Shown here: positions 46,733 to 51,729 of the stretch, one piece after another | Numbering within the stretch: the stretch's first letter is position 1 | Layout of the letters: each line of letters begins with the position of its first letter | NCBI GenBank assembly: GCA_025358765.1 | Contig: JANYIG010000135.1 | Span: 1-51,729 of the forward strand | DNA: 51,729 bases | From: Candidatus Kapaibacterium sp. | GTDB taxonomy: Bacteria; Bacteroidota; Ignavibacteria; Kapaibacteriales; UBA4661 | Direction of reading: 5' to 3' | Translations under genes and position numbers: made by a program | Notes under the pieces: generated by a model | What the model saw: the letters and a program-made list of their open reading frames with translations, nothing else | Databases searched by the model: none | Told to the model about the DNA's origin: nothing

Positions 46733-47149
46733 AATACAATGTACAAAAGGTGAATAATGAAGACAAGAAATTTTCACATATTTTACAAATTGAATATCCA
46801 TAGTGTGGAAAACTTTTTTTTGCATTTTTTTTTCGTCCTGTAACCGTTCACCTTTCGTCCTGTAACCGTTCACCTTTGTATATTCAAAAAACGCATAAAA
46901 CCTCAAAACAACGTTGTTTTTCCGTGCGCCTAAACTCTTTAAACAGTAAAACGTTTAAACCTCTTAAACATTTCCCCTCGCAAATTTCATTATTCTAAAA
47001 CAGCAAAGTTCGCTAAGTACAAGTGATGAACAGCACTTGCAACTTTATCACGAAGGTAGTAACTTACAAGAAGTTATAGAATAAATCGGCTCACCTTCCT
47101 TTTTGGATCTGAGAATAATATTCGGGAAATGACCTTTGGGGATTGAATT
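46733..47149. other. Putative replication origin region and promoter region of the NHL/IPT gene
   Basis: This 417-bp gene-free stretch holds the two iterons (46831-46874), a perfect 16-bp palindrome AAAACAACGTTGTTTT (46905-46920), and a cluster of TTTAAAC/CTTAAAC motifs in AT-rich DNA at about 46930-46970 that could be an unwinding element. Further right lie hairpins CAAGTG/CACTTG (47020-47039) and TAACTT/AAGTTA (47060-47076), about 75 bp before the plus-strand start at 47150. No clear DnaA box (TTATCCACA) was seen here. Confidence 0.55.
46831..46874. repeat. Tandem 22-bp iterons
   Basis: Two perfect back-to-back copies of a 22-bp unit containing CGTCCTGTAACCGTTCACC, at 46831-46852 and 46853-46874, followed by three bases of a third unit. 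The 22-bp period gives about two helical turns, as in iteron plasmids. They lie about 100 bp upstream of the rep start, the usual place for Rep binding and autoregulation. Confidence 0.75.
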
Positions 47150-50100
47150 ATGAAAACATATACCACACGCAATTCGTTACGCGATGCGTTACGAAACATA
47201 TCTATTACCCGCCTTCTCGCTGTACTGTTTTTTGTTGCTACCCAGAATTATGCCTTGCCAGAGACGGTGTTTGCACAAGCTGTCACGACCTTTGCAGGTA
47301 GTGGCACTGCTGGCTTTATGAATGCAACAGGTACAGCAGCACAGTTTAGTTCTCCCGTTGGCGTAGCCGTAGATGGTGGTGGGAACATTTATGTGGCTGA
47401 TAAAGTAAATAATCGCATCCGCAAGATAACATCGGCAGGAGTCGTAACAACACTTGCTGGTAGTGGAACAGCCGGATGGATTGATGCAACAGGTGCGGCG
47501 GCACAGTTTAGTGCACCTCAAGGGGTGACGGTCGATGGTAGTGGAAATGTTTATGTGGCTGATGCTGGAAATCAGCGTATTCGCAAAATAACATCGGGAG
47601 GGGTCGTTACAACACTCGCCGGAAGCGGAGCAGCTGGTTTTTTAGATGCAACAGGCGCGGCTGCACAGTTTAATTTTCCTTTTGGCGTAACGGTGGATGG
47701 TTCTGGTAATGTTTATGTGGCTGATTTTCTCAATAAACGCATTCGTAAGATAACATCGGGAGGGGTTGTCACAACACTCGCCGGAAGTGGAGCGGCTGGT
47801 TTTTTAGATGCAACAGGAACGACTGCACAATTCAATCTTCCTTCCGGTGTGGCGGTCGATGGTGGTGGAAATGTTTTTGTCGCCGACCAAAACAATAATC
47901 GTATTCGTAAAGTAACATCGGGAGGAGTTGTTACAACACTCGCCGGAAGCGGAACGGCAAGCTTTGCTGATGGTACTGGAACGGCTGCACAATTTAACCA
48001 ACCTGCCGGAATAGCAGTTGATGCTGCTGGAAATGTCTTTGTTGCTGACCAAGGTAATAATTGTATTCGTAAAATATCTTCTACAGGTATAGTTTCAACA
48101 CTGGCAGGAAGTGTGACGGGTGGTTTTTTGGATGCAACGAGTACAGCAGCACAGTTTAACCAGGCAACAGGCGTAACCGTCAATGGTGCAGGTGTTGCCT
48201 TCATTGCTGATCAGGGTAATGAACGCATTCGTGCAATTTCAGTTCCACCCGCCCCAACAGTCACGAGTTTTACGCCCACAAGTGCTGGTGCCGGAACAAC
48301 TGTTACTATTACAGGAACAAATTTTTTGGGTGCTGGTGCCGTAAGTTTTGGTGGTGTATTAGCGACATCTTTTACCGTGGTTTCTGCTACACAAATTGAT
48401 GCTGTCGTGGCTGCGGGCGGAGCGAGCGGCAATGTGTCCGTTACAACAGCAGGAGGAACGGGACTTCTCGGTGGATTTACCTTTATCCCTGTACCAACGA
48501 TTACGAGCTTTACACCAACAAGTGCAGGACCGGGACTCACTGTGACCATTACAGGGACAAGTTTTACGGGCGCGACCGCTGTTAGTTTCGGCGGAACCGC
48601 GGCTACCAGTTTTATCGTCGTCTCTGCTACGCAGATTACTGCCGTCGTTGCCGCCGGCGCTTCTGGAAACATCTCGGTTACAACTCCCGGAGGGACGGGA
48701 ACGTTAGCAGGGTTCTCCTTCGTGCCAACACCGACGATTACCAGCTTTACGCCCACCAGTTCCGGAACAGGACTCACTGTTACCATCAATGGAACAAACT
48801 TTACGGGCGCGACGGTTGTGAGTTTTGGAGGAACCAATGCAGCGAGCTTTATTGTCGTCTCTGCTACACAAATTACTGCCGTTGTTGCCGCTGGAGCAAC
48901 CGGTAGCGCCTCCGTTACTACGCCAGGAGGCACAGCTACACTAGCCGGATTTACATTCGTTCCGGGACCGACGATAACGAGTTTTACGCCAACGAGTGCG
49001 GCAGGGGGAGTTACCGTTACCATTAACGGAACGAACTTTACGGGCGCGACCGCCGTTAGTTTCGGTGGAACCGCAGCAGCCAGCTTTATCGTCGTCTCCG
49101 CTACACAAATTACTGCCGTTGTTGCCGCGGTGGGGGCTACAGGTAATGTTGTCGTCACAACTCCTGGTGGGACTGCAACGCTAGCAGGATTTACCTTTGT
49201 TCCTGCACCGACCATTACCAGCTTTACACCAACAAGTGCCGGACCGGGCATGACCGTCACCATTAACGGAACAAATTTCACGGGCGCGACCGCTGTAAGG
49301 TTTGGTGGAACCAATGCTGCTAGCTTTATCATCGTCTCCGCTACACAAATTACTGCCGTCGTCGCCGCTGGAGCAACCGGTAGCGTCACTGTCACTACAC
49401 CCGGTGGGACCGCAACGCTAGCCGGATTTACATTCTTTCCGACACCGACTATCACCAGCTTTGCGCCAACGAGCGCTGGCCCAGGACTCACCGTCACCAT
49501 TACAGGGACTGGATTTACTGGTACTACTGCCGTTAGTTTTGGTGGAACCGCAGCAGCTAGCTTTATCGTCGTCTCCGCTACACAAATTACTGCCGTCGTC
49601 GCCGCAGGGGCGACCGGTAATGTTTCCGTTACTACGCCAGGAGGTACAGCAACACTAGCCGGATTTACATTCTTTCCTACGCCAACCATTACGAGCTTTA
49701 CACCAACGAGCGCAGCTGCTGCGGTGACGGTAACTATTACCGGAACAAATTTTACTGGAACAACTGCCGTTAGTTTTGGCGGCACAGCCGCTGCTAGCTT
49801 TATTGTCGTTTCCGCTACACAAATTACTGCCGTCGTGGCTGCGGGGGGTGCGACGGGAAATGTTGTTGTTACCACACCAGGTGGTACCGCGACGCTAGCA
49901 GGGTTTACGTTCACCTTTACAACACCAACAATAACGAGTTTTACGCCAACGAGCGCTGGTCCGGGGGCAACAGTAACTATTACCGGAACGAATTTCACTG
50001 GAACGACTGCCGTTAGCTTCGGCGGAACGGCGGCGGCTAGCTTTATCATCGTTTCCCCAACAACAATAACCGCTGTGGTCGCGGCGGGAGGTGCTACTGG

Positions 50101-51729
50101 AAGTGTTGACGTGACCAATCCGAGTGGGACTGCAACGCTAGCTGGATTTACCTTCTTCCCTACGCCAACTATTACCAGCTTTACACCCACCAGCGCGGCG
50201 GCTGGAGCAACAGTGACCATTACCGGAACAGGATTTACTGGCGCGACTCTTGTACGCTTCGGCGGCACGAATGCCGCGAGCTTTATTGTCGTTTCTGCTA
50301 CACAAATTACTGCCGTGGTCGCTGCCGGAGCCACCGGTACCGTGCGGGTGACAACACCTGGTGGAACGGTGACCTTAGCAGGGTTTACCTTCATTCCTAC
50401 GCCAACTATTACCAGTTTTACGCCTACAAGTGCAGGCCCGGGACTTACCGTTACCATTACTGGTACAAACTTTACCGGAGCGACCGCCGTTAGCTTCGGC
50501 GGCACTGCTGCCGCTAGCTTTATTGTCGTCTCCGCTACACAAATTACTGCCGTCGTGGCTGCCGGGGCGACGGGGAGCGTCTCCGTTACTACACCCGGTG
50601 GTACCGCAACGCTAGCTGGATTTACATTCTTCCCGACACCGACTATTACCAGCTTTACACCGACAAGCGCTGGTCCGGGGATGACCGTTACTATTACAGG
50701 GACAAATTTTACGGGAGCGACTGCTGTAAGGTTTGTCGGTACCAATGCTGCGAGCTTTATTGTTGTTTCTGCTACACAAATTACTGCCGTTGTTGCCGCA
50801 GGGGCGACCGGAAGCGCTTCCGTTACTACGCCAGGAGGTACAGCAACACTAGCCGGATTTACATTCTTTCCTACGCCAACCATTACGAGCTTTACACCAA
50901 CAAGTGCCGGTTCAGGACTCACTGTTACCATTACTGGTACAAACTTTACCGGAGCCACCGCCGTCAGTTTTGGCGGCACTGCTGCCGCGAGCTTTATTGT
51001 CGTCTCCGCTACACAAATTACTGCCGTTGTTGCCGCAGGGGCGACGGGGAGCGCGTCCGTCACTACGCCTGGTGGTACCGCGACCCTAGCCGGGTTTACC
51101 TTCTTTTCTACACCGACTATCACCAGTTTTACGCCCACAAGCGCAGCAGGGGGTGCCACCGTAACGATTACCGGTACAAACTTCACGGGCGCGACCGCCG
51201 TCAGTTTTGGTGGCACTGCAGCAGCCAGCTTTATTGTCGTCTCCGCTACACAAATTACTGCCGTCGTGGCTGCCGGAGGGGCAACGGGAAATGCATCGGT
51301 GACAACTCCCGGTGGGACTGCGACACTAGCCGGATTTACCTTTATCCCAGCACCAACCATTACCAGTTTTACGCCCACAAGCGCAGCCGGGGGTGCCACC
51401 GTAACGATTACTGGTACAAACTTCACAGGAGCCACCGCCGTTAGTTTTGGTGGCACTGCCGCCGCTAGTTTTATTGTCGTCTCCGCTACGCAAATTACTG
51501 CCGTCGTGGCTGCCGGAGGAGCGACAGGCAGTATTTTTGTAACCGCACCAGGAGGCACAGCAATATTAGCCGGATTTACGTTTATCCCTCCAGCACCAAC
51601 CATTACTAGTTTTACACCCACAAGTGCATCGGGTGGAGCAACCGTAACTATTACCGGAACAAATTTCACAGGAGCGACCGCCGTCAGTTTTGGTGGCACT
51701 GCCGCCGCGAGCTTTATTGTCGTTTCTGC
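47150..51729 (+). CDS. Giant exported NHL plus IPT/TIG repeat protein (partial, 3' end beyond window)
   Basis: This open frame from the ATG at 47150 runs to the window edge without a stop (1526 complete codons). A signal peptide (about 1-45; LLAVLFFVATQNYALPETVFAQ) precedes six NHL-type beta-propeller repeats with period 162 nt (54 residues) starting at 47285; each has FxxPxGVxVD, GNxYVAD, NxRIRKI and VVTTLAGSG. From about 48245, IPT/TIG beta-sandwich repeats follow, with 14 complete copies of 79-81 residues and one partial (core TITSFTPTSAGPG, FTGATAVSFGG, VVSATQITAVVAAG). Many repeats are almost identical. It is probably cell-surface or secreted. A C-terminal secretion domain would be expected beyond the window but cannot be seen. 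Confidence 0.9.
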   Translation, partial: MKTYTTRNSLRDALRNISITRLLAVLFFVATQNYALPETVFAQAVTTFAGSGTAGFMNATGTAAQFSSPVGVAVDGGGNIYVADKVNNRIRKITSAGVVTTLAGSGTAGWIDATGAAAQFSAPQGVTVDGSGNVYVADAGNQRIRKITSGGVVTTLAGSGAAGFLDATGAAAQFNFPFGVTVDGSGNVYVADFLNKRIRKITSGGVVTTLAGSGAAGFLDATGTTAQFNLPSGVAVDGGGNVFVADQNNNRIRKVTSGGVVTTLAGSGTASFADGTGTAAQFNQPAGIAVDAAGNVFVADQGNNCIRKISSTGIVSTLAGSVTGGFLDATSTAAQFNQATGVTVNGAGVAFIADQGNERIRAISVPPAPTVTSFTPTSAGAGTTVTITGTNFLGAGAVSFGGVLATSFTVVSATQIDAVVAAGGASGNVSVTTAGGTGLLGGFTFIPVPTITSFTPTSAGPGLTVTITGTSFTGATAVSFGGTAATSFIVVSATQITAVVAAGASGNISVTTPGGTGTLAGFSFVPTPTITSFTPTSSGTGLTVTINGTNFTGATVVSFGGTNAASFIVVSATQITAVVAAGATGSASVTTPGGTATLAGFTFVPGPTITSFTPTSAAGGVTVTINGTNFTGATAVSFGGTAAASFIVVSATQITAVVAAVGATGNVVVTTPGGTATLAGFTFVPAPTITSFTPTSAGPGMTVTINGTNFTGATAVRFGGTNAASFIIVSATQITAVVAAGATGSVTVTTPGGTATLAGFTFFPTPTITSFAPTSAGPGLTVTITGTGFTGTTAVSFGGTAAASFIVVSATQITAVVAAGATGNVSVTTPGGTATLAGFTFFPTPTITSFTPTSAAAAVTVTITGTNFTGTTAVSFGGTAAASFIVVSATQITAVVAAGGATGNVVVTTPGGTATLAGFTFTFTTPTITSFTPTSAGPGATVTITGTNFTGTTAVSFGGTAAASFIIVSPTTITAVVAAGGATGSVDVTNPSGTATLAGFTFFPTPTITSFTPTSAAAGATVTITGTGFTGATLVRFGGTNAASFIVVSATQITAVVAAGATGTVRVTTPGGTVTLAGFTFIPTPTITSFTPTSAGPGLTVTITGTNFTGATAVSFGGTAAASFIVVSATQITAVVAAGATGSVSVTTPGGTATLAGFTFFPTPTITSFTPTSAGPGMTVTITGTNFTGATAVRFVGTNAASFIVVSATQITAVVAAGATGSASVTTPGGTATLAGFTFFPTPTITSFTPTSAGSGLTVTITGTNFTGATAVSFGGTAAASFIVVSATQITAVVAAGATGSASVTTPGGTATLAGFTFFSTPTITSFTPTSAAGGATVTITGTNFTGATAVSFGGTAAASFIVVSATQITAVVAAGGATGNASVTTPGGTATLAGFTFIPAPTITSFTPTSAAGGATVTITGTNFTGATAVSFGGTAAASFIVVSATQITAVVAAGGATGSIFVTAPGGTAILAGFTFIPPAPTITSFTPTSASGGATVTITGTNFTGATAVSFGGTAAASFIVVS
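47285..48244 (+). repeat. Six 162-bp NHL repeats
   Basis: Repeat units begin near 47285, 47447, 47609, 47771, 47933 and 48095, each 54 codons. Six blades form a complete NHL-type beta-propeller. Units 3 and 4 are the most alike; unit 6 is the most diverged (lacks IRKI, has IRAI). Confidence 0.85.
48245..51729 (+). repeat. Tandem IPT/TIG coding repeats, about 237-243 bp each
   Basis: Unit starts (Pro before TITSF) fall near 48252, 48496, 48731, 48968, 49208, 49445, 49682, 49925, 50162, 50402, 50639, 50876, 51113, 51353 and 51596. The central block encoding ASFIVVSATQITAVVAA is almost unchanged at nucleotide level across copies, while the start of each unit varies (SAGPG, SAAGG, SAAAA). This suggests recent duplication or gene conversion. 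The last copy is cut by the window end. Confidence 0.9.

Noticed and set aside
46831-46874. Possible CRISPR repeat pair
   Set aside because: The two copies are directly adjacent without spacers and no cas genes are near; iterons fit better.
47189-48204. Minus-strand frames of 82-163 codons over the NHL repeats
   Set aside because: They are antisense to the well-supported NHL repeats and have only repeat-derived low-complexity sequence.
48211-51699. A 1162-codon open frame on the minus strand across the repeat array
   Set aside because: It is the antisense of the IPT/TIG repeats. The plus strand has a signal peptide, NHL repeats and canonical IPT motifs in frame from 47150, and the repeated composition keeps the opposite frame free of stops.
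1-51729. Window as a complete circular plasmid
   Set aside because: Joining the end to position 1 does not continue the IPT repeat frame, so the ends do not close at these coordinates.

Overview
The window is most likely from a Bacteroidota/Chlorobiota-type bacterium (FCB group). This rests on a SusC/SusD pair with an STN domain, a FecR/ECF-sigma pair, a VCBS/ASPIC protein beside a vanadium-haloperoxidase-like protein, many lipoprotein and Sec signal peptides, weak Shine-Dalgarno use, and a long NHL plus IPT/TIG repeat protein. No rRNA or tRNA gene was seen, so I do not name a genus.

Layout. (1) 1-3655: a palindromic repeat, then an aldehyde dehydrogenase and a DapA-family lyase on the minus strand, divergent from an AraC regulator; this looks like the lower half of a trans-4-hydroxyproline catabolic locus. 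(2) 3707-8694, plus strand: a secreted intradiol-dioxygenase-like protein, a secreted amidohydrolase, a GNAT acetyltransferase, a MarR remnant, three small membrane or secreted proteins and a DUF4239 membrane protein. (3) 8722-10011, minus: a DUF2252 protein. (4) 10200-43874, minus strand throughout: about 20 genes forming a polysaccharide-utilisation-like locus. Read in transcription order it holds ECF sigma, FecR, SusC, SusD, VCBS/ASPIC, haloperoxidase-like, GH47, DUF4188, SGNH hydrolase, beta-carbonic anhydrase, DUF4091, GH18, a MITE-like palindrome, GH20, GH3, a GHL10-like protein, CutC, GH2 beta-mannosidase, GH92 alpha-mannosidase, glycosylasparaginase and a ROK kinase. (5) 44000-46920, minus: a replication/partition module (ParB, ParA, Rep_3-type initiator) with two perfect 22-bp iterons and a parS-like palindrome. 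(6) 47150 to the window end, plus strand: a partial giant secreted protein with six exact 54-residue NHL repeats followed by at least 14 IPT/TIG repeats.

How the genes fit together. The enzymes of region 4 cover nearly every bond of a high-mannose N-glycan attached to asparagine: GH18 (possible cut in the chitobiose core), GH47 and GH92 (alpha-mannoses), GH2 (Man-beta-1,4-GlcNAc), GH20 (GlcNAc), glycosylasparaginase (GlcNAc-Asn), then a ROK sugar kinase. SusC/SusD would import the oligosaccharide, and the STN domain, FecR and ECF sigma would sense it. GH47 is mainly a eukaryotic N-glycan-processing family and is rare in bacteria, which makes this locus the most notable system here. The hydroxyproline genes on the same segment suggest a lifestyle of scavenging glycoproteins. 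The nearby rep-parAB module raises the possibility that the locus sits on a plasmid or chromid. Two intrinsic terminators (after the sigma gene and after susD) and one- or four-base gene overlaps indicate a long, internally tuned transcript.
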